This document shows, in pieces, positions 8,335 to 18,999 of a stretch of DNA of 24,489 nt. The translations under genes and the position numbers were made by a program. The DNA is from Pigoraptor vietnamica (taxonomy: Eukaryota; Opisthokonta; Filasterea), in contig CALSCQ010000603.1 of assembly GCA_943704525.1 (NCBI GenBank), positions 1 to 24,489 of the forward strand. The letters run 5' to 3'. The notes under the pieces are model-generated. The model was given only the letters and a program-made list of their open reading frames with translations. It had not been told where the DNA came from and ran no database searches. Every line of letters starts with the position of its first letter. Position 1 is the stretch's first letter.

Positions 8335-11208
8335 CTACTTGACACCGATGCGAGCGACGGCGCGGATCGACTTGATGACCTTGAGGGGGTCCTTCTCCTC
8401 GATGACGTCAAACACTGAGCAAATCTCCGACTCGGCCACACCCATGGCCTTGCACGCCGAAATGAAGAGCTCAATGTTCTGCCGCCGCTTCACGAGGGAG
8501 GTGGACTGCTCCGCCGTGGGCAGAACTGGGATGAGATCGGGACGGATCGACGCGACAAACTTGAGGAGGACAATGCCGTCCTTAAGCGCCTCCGGAAAGT
8601 CGTCGGGTCCGTCGCAGTTCGGGATCGTCTCCTTCAGGCGCGCCTCGATGAGCTGCAAGGTGGATGCGTGTACGTGTGCGTGGGGAGGGGGAATTTATGA
8701 GCACGGTGGAAAAGAGACCACTGCGCACACAAGTGCGAGCAAGCGACGCGACGAACCTCCTTGGCGGCCACGCGCAGCTGCATCTCCTCGAGCATCTTGC
8801 GCTGGCTGCGCGCGACGGTGAACCCGCCCTTGTTGTTCGCGGCCGCTGCTAATGATGCGAGAACAAGCGCGGTGAGCACGATCGGCACTAGATAGCTAGA
8901 TAGCGCGATAGGAAGGCACCAATACCGCACACGTGAAACGTGAACAACGTCGCAGTCCCAACACTCACCACTCCGCTTCGCTGGCGACTTGGGCGCCTGC
9001 TGCGCCGACATCTTCTCCCACATGGCTTCGTCCGCCGAGCTCCCAGAGAGCGGCCGCGCAGGTTGCGCAGGTGCCTCGAGTTTCTCAGCGGCCGGTGGCG
9101 CGTCGCTGTGCCGCCGCGGGCTTTGGGGATCCTTCACCGCAAGCGTCGACGAGGAGGACTGCGCGGGAACGACGACGGTCGGCGCCTTCGCCGGCGAAGT
9201 CGATGCGGCGGCGGGAGCCTTCGAAGGGGATGTCGCAGCAGCGGCCGGCGAGTGCGATACAACCTTTGACGTCGGCGCGGCGGTAGCAGTGGCTGCCACC
9301 GCCGGCGCGTGCGTCACCACAGGGGCAGGTACCGCCGCGGGTGCAGACGCTGCCGCTGGCGCAGGTGTGGCGGCCACTGGGGCTGCGACTGCGGGCGCTG
9401 CGAGCGCCGCGTGGGCCTTGGCGACAGTCGCTCCGGCAGCAGCGGCGGGCGAGTGCGACACAATCCTCGAAGCCGGCGCAGCCGTCGCAGCAGCCGCGGG
9501 CACCGGCGTCGGCGACGTTGCCGTGGGCGCGGCGGCGGCGGCGGCGGCGGCAGGCTCGGGGACCGTGCTGAGCGAACCGCTTTTCTGGCGGGACACCTTC
9601 TTCCTCTCCTCCATGGCTGCAATCTGCGCTTCGAGCGAGGCCTTGCGCTCTTTCGCCTCCGACAGCCGGCGCTCGAGGTCCGCCTTGTCCGCCACTTTGC
9701 GCATCTCGCCCTCGGGCATTGACGACGACCGCGTGTTCGACAAGTCCGACGCACGCCGCGTGGGCGCGTCCGGGGGAAGGCCGAACGCGGCCACGGCGGC
9801 TGCAGCGGCCTTGTCAGCGGCGCCGCCGGGTTCGAGGCTGCGGCGCCGGTTGATCTCCTTGTGCTTCTGCGCCAGCGATTCCTTGCGCAAACGCTCTTCC
9901 TCCGCCATGCGGCGGTAGTACTCGGCGTCCGTTTCCGACGGGCGGCGCGTGGGCATCGGCGACCGCTGTAGCTTGGCCTCCACCGACTCGTGCCCGTTCG
10001 ACTGCGGCGCCAGCTTGTTGGCGCTCGCAGCGGCAGGCACCTTGGCCGCGGCCGCAGAGACCGCAGCAGGAGGGGCGGCTTCCTTCGGGACCGCAGAGAC
10101 CGCAGCAGGTGGGGCGGCTTCCTTTGGGACCGCAGAGACCGCAGCAGGACGGGCGGCTTCCTTTGGGACCGCAGAGACCGCAGCAGGACGGGCGGCTTCC
10201 TTCGGGACCGCAGAGGCAGACGCGGACGTCGATGCCACTGGCACAGTCGCCGTCGTCTGCGCCTTCGGTGCCGCAGCGACAGGCGCGACAGTAATCGGCG
10301 GCGCGGCGGCAGCGGGTGGCGGGTGCGCAGTGTGCGCCGCAGATACGTGGTTGTTCGCGTGGACGGCCGCGGGCGCCTTTGCCTTGGCCGCTTCCGGCGA
10401 TTTCTGCGGTGCCGGTGCCTTCACAGCCTCGGGGGACTTCTTTGGCGCCACGGCGGCGTCCGCGGAAACCAGCTTGGCGGCCGTGTGGAAGGCCGAGTGC
10501 GAGCTTGTCGCGAGACCGCTCGACTGCGGCGGCTCGGCGTGCTGCTGTGTCGCGTGAGGCGCCTTTGGCTGCGGCGTCGGAGAAACCGCAGTCGTCGACG
10601 AAGTGACCGGCGCCAAGGGGGCGGCGGCGGCGGTAGCAGCGGCAGTAGCAGCAGCGGCGGATGTTGTTGGCTCCTCAGCAGGAACAAATTTGTCGGTGGA
10701 GGTGCGGCGCTGCACCTGCGATAGCGGAATTTCAGAAAAGATGCAACAAGGCACACGTCCGGCTCATGTGACGTGCGCAACCGCAACCATCGACTCCGCA
10801 ACCACGCGCACCTGTGTCTCGAGGCTTTTCCTTCGCGCCTCCTGTTCGATGAACAGTTGGGCGGCCGAGAGGCGTTTGAGGACGGGCGGGGGGCGCTCGC
10901 CGTTCTTCTGCTGCTCCTCGAGCTCGTTCAAAAACTTGAAAATGTGCATGCGGCCGCGCGCGCAGACGTGAGCGGGAGGGCACGTGAGCGGGTTGTTGTC
11001 AAGAATGAGCGTCGTCAGCGTCAGCATGTGGCCAAACGAGATGGGGATGGACGTGATTCCGTTGTCGCTGAAATCGAGCTTCGTGAGGTGAAGGCGTCCA
11101 ATGTCTGCACAAATCACGCGACAGGAAGAGAGTCATTCAGCATTGGCGGCAGTCCACAACGTCGTTCACGCAAACACACACCACACCCTGCCCGACCTAA
11201 TCGCCCAG

Positions 11209-11286
<78 letters not shown>

Positions 11287-12306
11287 ACAGCATGCTTGCG
11301 CCGACGAAGCGCACACTGACCGGCTGGAAGCGCCGAAATGTGGTTTCGGCAGAGGTTGAGGTCCTTGAGATCCTCCAGCTGCGCAATTTCATCGGGGATG
11401 GCGACGAGCTCGTTGTTGCTCACGTCCTGCTCCGCAACGCGCACGTGTGACAAAAGGGCCACGCAGTTTAAACCCACTCGCGCTCACACGACCCAACGGC
11501 ACACGCACGTTCACAATTGCTACTAATGGCTACCAATCTAGAGCCGCACCACATTGTCACAGATCGCAGTGGCTTAAACGCCCCTATGGACGTTACAGAG
11601 ACCCTCGGCTACAACCCACCAGCTCACGCAGCGACCTCGCCAGGCCAATCTCACGCGGCAATGTCGTGAGCTTGTTGTTGCTCACGTTCAAGACCTTCAG
11701 GTGGGGCAGCGTGCACAGCTCCGCGGTGATGGAAACCAGCTGATTGCGACTGTGCGGGAGAACAGCAGACGTGAGACGGCAGTCCGGAGGAACGGCCGTT
11801 TGAAAATTGAATAACGCGAGGGACGGAGAGCGAGAGAGAGAGAGAGAGAGAGACGACGAATGGGACGAGAGACACCTGTAACGCAGGTCCACGGCCATAC
11901 CGCGTTACAAATTCTGCGGCACTCACCTGAGATTCACCGAGACGAGGCACGGCAGCAGACTGAAGTTCGGCAGGACCACTATCAGGTTCTTGTAACAGTT
12001 GAGCGTCTCCAGGCTTCCCATGCTCTCAATCTCGTCGGGCAGCGCAGCAAAGCGGTTCGAAGAAAGATCTGCGACGACGCGGATGAGTTTCTCGGAAGTC
12101 GCATCGAGACTTCAGCCATAACAGACCCCCCAAGGCAATAACCAACAAATCGCAACCGAGAACCTTACTGCACGCATACCTAGCTCCGTAATCTCGGACA
12201 AGTCGTACTCGTCGACACCCTCCGGCCACGACTTGATGCGGCGGTCGCTGAGGTCGAGCAGGCCCGTCGCCATCGCCTCGTCAAACGCCTCTGCGAATTG
12301 GGACAT
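8335..12306 (-). CDS. LRCH-family protein (leucine-rich repeats plus calponin-homology domain)
   Basis: LRCH proteins combine N-terminal LRRs with a C-terminal CH domain and act around the cortical cytoskeleton and Rho/DOCK signalling. Eight exons: 12306-12180, 12068-11927, 11749-11620, 11426-11321, 11104-10812, 10715-8969, 8848-8757 and 8652-8335, giving 984 residues. The start is the ATG at 12306 (MSQFAEAFDEA); an upstream in-frame ATG at 12351 would add 15 residues. About eight LRRs span residues 15-225 (LDLSSNRFAALP, LNVSNNKLTTLP, LDVSNNELVAIP, LDFSDNGITSIP). A large Ala/Pro-rich linker encoded by exon 6 follows. It holds four 13-residue repeats and two charged helical stretches. The CH domain fills the last exon (about 880-984), with FPEALKDGIVLLKF near its start. 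The last intron uses a weak GTTCGT donor. Intron 6 is stop-free, in phase and hydrophobic if read through. Family assignment is firm; linker boundaries are inferred. Confidence 0.9.
8849..8968 (-). other. LRCH intron 6: stop-free, length divisible by three, TM-like if retained
   Basis: The donor is a consensus GTGAGT and the acceptor is a tandem TAGCAG, so the intron is 120 or 123 nt. Both acceptors keep frame. Read through, it has no stop and encodes a basic residue cluster (SRVRYW) followed by about 25 mainly hydrophobic residues, including YLVPIVLTALVLASL. The flanking exons join family-like sequence on removal, so splicing is expected to be the main outcome. Confidence 0.6.
10052..10217 (-). 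repeat. 39-bp tandem repeat, about four copies, in LRCH linker
   Basis: Copies start at 10052, 10091, 10130 and 10169, with a partial fifth. They differ at only a few positions, mostly third codon positions or an Arg/Pro exchange. The encoded 13-residue unit reads VPKEAARPAAVSA or VPKEAAPPAAVSA. The near-identity points to recent expansion or ongoing homogenisation. Confidence 0.95.
11211..11289. repeat. (CA)n microsatellite inside LRCH intron 4
   Basis: About 35 uninterrupted AC units (11211-11280), followed by a slightly interrupted end. In the transcript of the minus-strand gene it is (GU)n beginning about 31 nt downstream of the donor at 11320. The placement closely matches the repeat in the AFG1 gene. 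Confidence 0.97.
11832..11853. repeat. (GA)n short repeat inside LRCH intron 2
   Basis: About ten GA units. In the transcript this is a (CU)n pyrimidine tract inside the intron between 11926 and 11750, about 80 nt from the acceptor. It could act as a polypyrimidine element but is not at the usual distance from the AG. Confidence 0.85.
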
Positions 12307-13205
12307 CTTCTCGCAAGGCCCCGCGGCCCTCGCACGCACGCAAAGTTTCAAGACGATGCAGCAGTGCGACGGTTGCGCACGTGTGCCAGACCCGACGACA
12401 CTTCAAACGCTCCTCCTTCGCTTACTGAAACAAACAGGACCGTTTGTGGGGGTGTGTCGCACCGCAACGCCGACGTGCACACACGCGCTACGAACAGTAG
12501 CGCTTCCGAGTCGACATGCGCTCGCAACGAAGGCCTCTGATATTTTTCTTGCAACGGCGATAGTTCCGTGCGTGAGGGTGAGAGAGTCGCTGTGCTCGGG
12601 CGTTGCGGTGGCTGTCGCTCGGTCTCACTACTGTCTGAGACAGGTGGGCACGCCAACTGAATAGCGGCTGGCCGGGACTCACAAATTGAAGGAGAGATGA
12701 TTTTGTGCAAGAATATCCAAGAAAATTCAGTGTAGATCTGGACGGCTTGTTGCTGGACAAAACAAAACCCTACCTGCCTTAATAGGAAATTATTCAACTC
12801 GGAATCTAAATAAGGATATCCGGACATTTGTCCGGATATGAATAGGGAAACGTTTGGGTTGGCAGGTTCTGAATTGGCAATGTCAAAGTTTTTGCACTTG
12901 TTCTCAAATCAATCGTCATCATTTCCGCATCCGATACTGAAGACATAGTGAAGAGCCGATATTTTCAATTATTGTGGTAACATGAGTGGCGCGAAACTGC
13001 ACGAAGTGGACCAAGCCATTTCGCGCGCGTCACTTATCAACACAAGACAAGCACACGGACTGAAGCCCTCATTCTTCGCGGGGTCTATTGAAGTATAGGC
13101 CCATAAGACCATCTAGCGGCTGTGAATCGGCTGTGCGACGGAATCCACCTGAGGAAAACCATGCCGTAAGCGAGAGAAGCACTTGCCCTTTTCGCAACGC
13201 TCAGA
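12307..13205. promoter_or_regulatory. Divergent intergenic region between LRCH and TFIIIC genes
   Basis: An 899-bp gap between two divergent starts. The LRCH-proximal part (to about 12660) is GC-rich and includes a CACGTG near 12379. About 12680-13010 is AT-rich and holds an inverted repeat (12817-12840). A TTTCGCGCGCG motif at 13019-13029 matches the E2F/MBF consensus and lies about 180 bp upstream of the TFIIIC subunit start. Frames in this gap have no recognisable protein features. Regulatory roles are inferred. Confidence 0.5.
12817..12840. promoter_or_regulatory. 24-bp inverted repeat with two TCCGGA cores
   Basis: Two perfect 11-nt arms (ATATCCGGACA and its reverse complement) are separated by two T. 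Each arm contains TCCGGA. It sits in the AT-rich part of the divergent promoter, about 510 bp from the LRCH start and 366 bp from the TFIIIC subunit start. It looks like a dimer-binding operator; a cruciform or hairpin is the alternative. No binding factor is identified. Confidence 0.6.
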
Positions 13206-16200
13206 ATGGATACGCTGTTGCGCGCAATCGCCGACTTTGCGGCGGTCGCGCAGGAGCCCGTTGCCCTCGACAGCGTGTGGGGTCATCTCAAGTCGCTGCA
13301 TCTGAACTGCGGGCTGGACGTTGACGACGGGCGGGTGCGCGACGCTGTGTGTGCCGCCTTGGGCAACCTCGCGCTCGCCGACGGCGTTGCTGTCTTTGTT
13401 ACCGCGGGCGATGGCCTCCAACAGATCGCTGTCGACAATTTGAGCTCCTTTGCGAATTGGGAGACTGTGCGTCTCGGGGGAACTGTCCAGTCCCTTGCCG
13501 CGACCGTGGGCTCGGACCCGACGACGCTCGAGAACATGCCGGCGCTGCAGCTCGCAGTGCTGAAGGAAATTGCGCGCGCGGGGGCCGTCGGCGTCAAGCA
13601 GACGACCCTCGCCGGCGTGTTGTCGACCGCGGGCGGCGGGAAGACGAGGGATGGCTCGAAAGAGGGCAGCGCGGCGGCGAAGGGCGTGCACTATGTCTTG
13701 CGCCAGCTCAAGCGGTTGGGGCTGATCGTCGAGTCGCTGGACACGACGAATATCTGGCGCCTGCAGCGCTACGCGAGTCGACCTGTGTCGCGGTGGGATC
13801 ACCTCTACGCCTTTCTTGACGACAAGGACAACCAAGACGAGTGGGTACAGCGCTTGGGCATCTCGTTCGTGCCACGTTTCACCGACACAGTGTTACCCAT
13901 ATCATGGCACCTTCGTTAACTCACGTTCTGAATGCTTTTTTTTTGTAGGGACGGTTTCGTCTGGGGATCGCTTCTTCGCCACGAAATGCTCGGCTTTGAC
14001 TCGAGCCTCGCGCTTACGGACGCGCTACGTAAATTGAAGGCCGACGGGAAGCTCGAAGTCGAGGAGAAAGAGAAGCTGCTGCGCTTCCGCCTCGTTCGCA
14101 GCGCGGACGAAGAGTCGGCGCAGCCCACGATCGCGGATGGCGAGCACGACGTTGCGGCGTCCTACGTCGTCGACGAACCCTTTCTTCAGCAGTTGTACGC
14201 GCTCATCGAAGCTGCCGAGAACGGCATTGACCTCGGGTCACTGACCGCGCGGCTGAAGGGGGCGTCGGAGAAGCACGTCGCGAAGCTCGTTGAGACGCTT
14301 GTGAAGGAGTACGGCGTCATCTCCGAGGTCGTCATGCGCAATCGGCGTCGCATGGGCGTTTTGAAGGTGCCGCGCAACGCCAACTACAAGTCCACGCCGG
14401 CGATCGAAGACGGGCCAGCGCCGGCGGACAAGGGAAAAGCGCCGGAGACGGCGGCGAACGCGGACCGAACCGAAGACGACCCATCCGCACGTGCGCGCGC
14501 TCGAAAGATGACGGACGTGGAGATCAACTATTGCGCGTTTATTCGAGACTACATGGAAAAGAAGGACGGGATGGCGTGGTTCCATGACCTGGTGAAGGCC
14601 TTGCACACGCAATTCCCGGTCGACCAGAACGCGGGGAGCGTCGACCGAAAGAAGGTCCGGGCGCTTGTGAGCGAAATGGGCTTCGGGTTTCACAAGCCGA
14701 CCAACATCCTCCTTCCCAAGGCCAACCTCAGCATCGTTCACGTGGCGGGCATTGCGGCAGAGCGCTTAGCCGCATTTGCGCGCACCATCTCGTTCGAGTC
14801 GAACAGCAAGGCGACGGGCGCGGACGGCGATCGCAAGAGGCAGCGCCCGATGATTACGAACGCGGCGATGGCGGCCGCGTCGACGCGGAAGACGGGATTA
14901 GAGAAGATCAAGGAGGGGAAGTATGCGATTGCTTCGTCCGTGCATATGCACCTCTGGGAGCGCGTGGCGGCCGCTGTCAAAGACGCGCAGGCGACCGCCT
15001 CCGCGAACGTCTCAGCGATACGAAGGCGCGCCACCGAAGTCCTCCTCGACGATATGTGGGAGAACATGCCGGTGCATCAGTATCGCGACGTGTTCGGGAC
15101 GCCCCGTTCCATCGAGCCGAAACTGTTGGAGGCGGATATTCAGGACGTCAGGGCGGGCGCGTTGAGTGGTCACGTCTTGACGGTCGTCCGAGAGTCGGCG
15201 CGGAAGAAGCTCAGGCGGCCTATCGAAGTACTCCGTGACCTCGGCTTGCTCGAGGTGAAAGGCGATGCCCTGAAGACGTACCGGCTTCGCTCGTCGTGGG
15301 ATGACGGCGAGGCGACGCCGCGCGTGCGCGTGTTTACAGCGCTCAACTTGCTGGTTGCGAGCGCGAGTCGCGAAGAGACGGAGACGCGTACGACGTTCAA
15401 AGACAAACCGCCGCCGCCTCACGAGGATTACACGGCGGATTTGACTAAGCGCCTGTCGCGTGCTAAGTTTTGGGCGATTCTCGAGAACGTGGCGCGCTCG
15501 TACATGATTTTCGGCCCTAGCCGGCATCACCACTGGCGTATCACGACGACGGAGAACGAGGTTAGCGCGCTCGGCACGGTGTTTTCGTCGATTCAACGCA
15601 AGCCAGAGTTCAAGAGGCTGAACGGCACCTTCGCGGCCATGCCGGACGACTGGTTTCATCACCTCGCCGATCACGCGGGCGTTCCCCTCGAGCGCGCAGT
15701 TCAGTTCGTGTTCAACAAGGACCTGTTCATATACTGCTTGAAGGAGGCGTGCAAGGCGTCCGGAATGCGGCAGTCGAACAAGCGCCAGAAGATCGAAGGT
15801 GCTTTTACCGCATGACTGTAATGATGTTTTCCATCGCTTGACTGTGCGGTGTTGTTTTTGATCCGTTCACATGCTCAACCGGTCGCTGCTTCCTTTTGAA
15901 GCAGGAGAAAAGGAAGCAGGAGAGACGGAGAAGAAGAAGGAGCCGCGGAGGGATTTTGGCGTGCCCGTCCTCGTTCCCCGCGTCTGCGTCGACGATGATG
16001 TTTGGACGTCGCGCATGGACGACATTGTCCGCGCGCTCTATGCCGTGGGCCAGCCCAATGTCGCCTTCGCGGTGTTGCAACACTGGGGTGCGGCTTGGGT
16101 CTCCAATATGAAGGTGTCCGAGCGCGTGCGCGTGCTCGACCGGGAGCAGTTTGCGATGTCGGAGATCGAAGCGTTCCGAGCGGCGGCGGTCGCGGTTCGG

Positions 16201-18413
16201 GCCTGCCACGCGGATGTCGACAACATGCTGCGGTCTGACGCCCCCATCGGCGACATCGAGAAGGTCGTCGAGATGGTCATCAAACAGCGGCGGTGGGCGC
16301 AACTTCATGCCGATTTTTCTTCGTTTGTTGCCCATGTTGCGAAACTCTCAATTTGTTTACCATCCCTATTGAGCAATTTAGACTTCCTTCCATTTGTTTG
16401 CTAGTCTGTCGCAGATCGACCCCTACTAACGCGAGCTATTGCAGTGAATTTGGGCTCGTAAGGTCCCCTCGCGAACTGATGGAGATTGCGCCGTCGTCCG
16501 AGCGGAAGCCCGTCGGGAAGATTCCACTGCCACCGGCGTGTCTGGGCGTTCCCTCCATGCGCGACGAATTGGCGGTAAGAAGACTCTGGTGCTTCTTCTC
16601 GTAATGATTCTGAGTGAAGAGGGCTCAATTTTTCGTCCTCTCCAGATGGTGCTGTGGTCGAAGAAGGCGGCGGAGGAAGGCCTGCGTGACGAGGATGGAG
16701 CGCTCGTCACGCACAACTCGGGCCTGGCCGAAAAGATGCTTCTGCGGCACGGATATCGTCTCGCGGAGGTGGCCGACGCGCTTGTGCTCGACGGCGTCAT
16801 CAAGAAGCGCAAGACGAAAGCGCCCCCGCCGGCTGCGCAACCGTCCGCGTCCGGCAGCCCGAAGCAGAAGCGGAAGAGGCGGCGCACGAAGCCAGAAGTG
16901 GACCCCGAGTTTATCCACATCGGGAAGAATTTCCACCTCTCGGCGCGGTGAGATTATGCGGCCGCGCGCGGGTGTTGGATGTTTGCTTGGCATGCGTTTC
17001 GTGAAGCGATGGTCGATACGAGGCGACACCGGGCGCTTAAATGCGCCTTCTTGCGCAGGTTGATCGACGAGCTCAAGTTCCCCTACAGGGCGGAGATTCT
17101 GAGGGCGGCGGACGAGCCGTTCGAAGAGACCATGCTGGTAGTCGTGTCTCCGCGCGCGACCGCGCTCGATGTGGTCCCGGTGCTCGAGGGTCTGGCGCTG
17201 GGCACGGTGAGAATGGCGAAATCGCGCACAAATTTCAGTAGACACTGGCGGCGGAACTCACGTGACTTATGCTCGTCCAGATGTCCCCCATTGCGAAAGG
17301 GTCGCAGTGGGTCCGTGATGCGTCCATTCGTTTGGTCGACGTGCCGACGTTGCCGGCCGTTAACGCGGACCTGCGAGAGCAGATTACTGCGAGGCTGAAC
17401 AGGAAGGAGAGCAAGGGAGAGTCGGCGGCCAGCATCGCGGCGAGTATCAGTCGACATGGTGTGGTTATTTACGATCATCCATATTCATGCTTTCGATTTC
17501 ATTGTGTGTCGTGCGCAGTCTGCTCTCGGCGTGCGCGTCGGCGATGTCGAGTCGACCCTGGCTTCGATGGACAACGTTGTGTGCGTTGGGGCGAAGGAGG
17601 CCAAGTACGTTGTGCGGGGACGCGAATGGCGCTGGAGCACGGAAGTGGCCAAGCCGGACGGCGGCTACGTGGTGCCCGCCCCCTGGCTTCTTCCCGACGG
17701 ATCCGTGAACGAGTACGCGCGCGGCCAGTTTGTGCGGTTCGTTGTCCCCTCCGTCATGGCCAAGCCTGGGATTGCCGAGGTAATTTTCTCCCTTTGCAAC
17801 TTGTTTCCTGGCTAGGAGCGGGGTACGCACGCGCTCAATGTCCGCCCCGCGTGGATGCGCCACCGTGCACCGACGCCGTGGGGTGGCTTGCCCTTCTCAA
17901 TGTCTGACTTCGATGGTCCGCTTTGCATATGCAGGAGGAGGTGGTCCAGTCGCTCGCGGTCTTCATGAGCGCCCGATGTGCGCAGCAGCTCCTCCGCGAT
18001 CTTGTCTTCCAGGACAAGCTGCTCTACACGCGGCGCGTCGCCAAGCTTCCCGCGTGCTCACTCTTCTCAGAGGTGGACGACTGCATCCCTGCGCTTACGT
18101 TCGACGGTGAGTGGATGACTCATGCCGTTTGGATCAGTGCGCCTGTGTTAACCTTGCCTGCATTCATTTTCTTGCGCCTAAAAAAGCAGATCAGGCCGCC
18201 GGTAATGGCTTCGTGCGCGCCCTCCACGGCGCGTTTTCCGACGACACGGACAGCACGGTCTCCTACTACGCCGTGCCCGACGCGCTGAGCATGATCCAAG
18301 CCGCGTTTCCGCTCACGCGAAAGACGAAGAAGCCCGCGACGGCCGGCGACCCCATCCACCGACTGCGCAAGACGAGCGAGGACATCGTCAACGGCGTCAC
18401 CGCCATCGAATGA
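13206..18413 (+). CDS. GTF3C1: TFIIIC B-block-binding subunit (GTF3C1/Tfc3-like)
   Basis: The largest TFIIIC subunit contacts the B-block of tRNA-type promoters to recruit RNA polymerase III. Ten exons: 13206-13864, 13949-15798, 15905-16292, 16445-16574, 16646-16947, 17059-17206, 17281-17460, 17519-17779, 17935-18106 and 18190-18413. Together they give about 1437 residues, between typical yeast (about 1160) and human (about 2100) lengths. The N-terminus (MDTLLRAIADFAAVAQEPVA) resembles that of GTF3C1. Residues about 113-180 form a winged helix like the B-block domain (LAVLKEIARAGAVGVKQ through LKRLGLIVES). A basic stretch KQKRKRRRTK near 1082 is a likely NLS. Intron 3 contains a perfect TACTAAC branch site. 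Intron 1 uses an unusual GTTCGT donor. The exon 7 donor is ambiguous: 17461 is chosen, but 17464 also keeps phase. Much of the C-terminal half is weakly conserved, so identity rests on the first 200 residues and overall size. Confidence 0.75.
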
Positions 18414-18452
18414 AAACCGTGTGTGTTCTGCAACCGCACAGTGATAGTAGAG

Positions 18453-18999
18453 TTACAGCCACACGCCGGCATCCTTAGGTTGCGTCGGGGCCTGTGCGGC
18501 CATAATTTTGTCGAGTTCGCGCTGCAGCTCGTCGGCTTTTGCCGTCTGCCTCGCGATGACGTCCCTGTTCTCCGCAATGGCCGCCTTGAAATCGGGGTCC
18601 TCCGGGTCCGCCTCCATCAGCTCTGCGTTCGAACGCTCCAAGTGCACGACAGAGTTGCGAAGGCGCGAGATTTCGTCCTGAATCAGCTCGGCAGAGTCTG
18701 CAAAGTGTGCACCGAGAGAGCCCACGGCCTCCGAGCGTGACACGCGACGCGGTTCGTTCGGCTGCGTGCGAACGTCCGAGGGTTGTGCCTGATGTGCCTG
18801 TTGCGGCGCACCGCCTCCCTCTTTGCTGGCCTCTTTGTTGCCTTCCTTCCGCCGGTAGTCCGTCATGTAAACGCCCTCAAACACCTGCGAACGTGTGCAT
18901 GGGATAGTTTCAGACAGAGCACGGGCAAGTAACGGCGTTAGACGACCCGCCACTTCTTTCTCCGAGCTTGCGCACCTTCTTCTCCTCGTGAAACTCCAT
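18453..18999 (-). CDS. Small coiled-coil protein, unknown function
   Basis: I do not recognise the family. Two exons, 18999-18976 and 18884-18453, give 151 residues. The first exon encodes only eight residues (MEFHEEKK) and joins in phase 0 to VFEGVYMTDYRRKEG through a GT-AG intron of 91 nt. Residues about 9-55 are charged and Gln/Pro-rich. Residues about 70-135 look like a helical hairpin or coiled coil: LIQDEISRLRNSVVHLE, a short acidic turn (EADPEDPDF), then ENRDVIARQTAKADELQREL. No signal peptide or membrane segment is visible. The stop codon lies only 39 nt from that of the TFIIIC subunit on the other strand. An alternative start is the internal Met of MTDYRR, which would make the first exon unnecessary. 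Regular codon use and heptad spacing support a real gene; function is unknown. Confidence 0.6.

Noticed and set aside
8989-9918. 309-residue plus-strand open frame
   Set aside because: It lies wholly antisense to the LRCH linker exon and is Ala/Gly-rich. It is a composition shadow of GCN-rich codons on the other strand.
12348-12827. 159-residue minus-strand open frame in the LRCH/TFIIIC promoter
   Set aside because: It spans the AT-rich promoter island, ends inside the palindrome region and shows no conserved pattern. A chance frame is likelier than a gene.
13932-15815. TFIIIC exon 2 read as a complete single-exon gene ending at 15815
   Set aside because: The last residues run past a GT donor at 15799. 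Downstream exons continue in consistent phase to 18413, so the stop at 15813-15815 is intronic.
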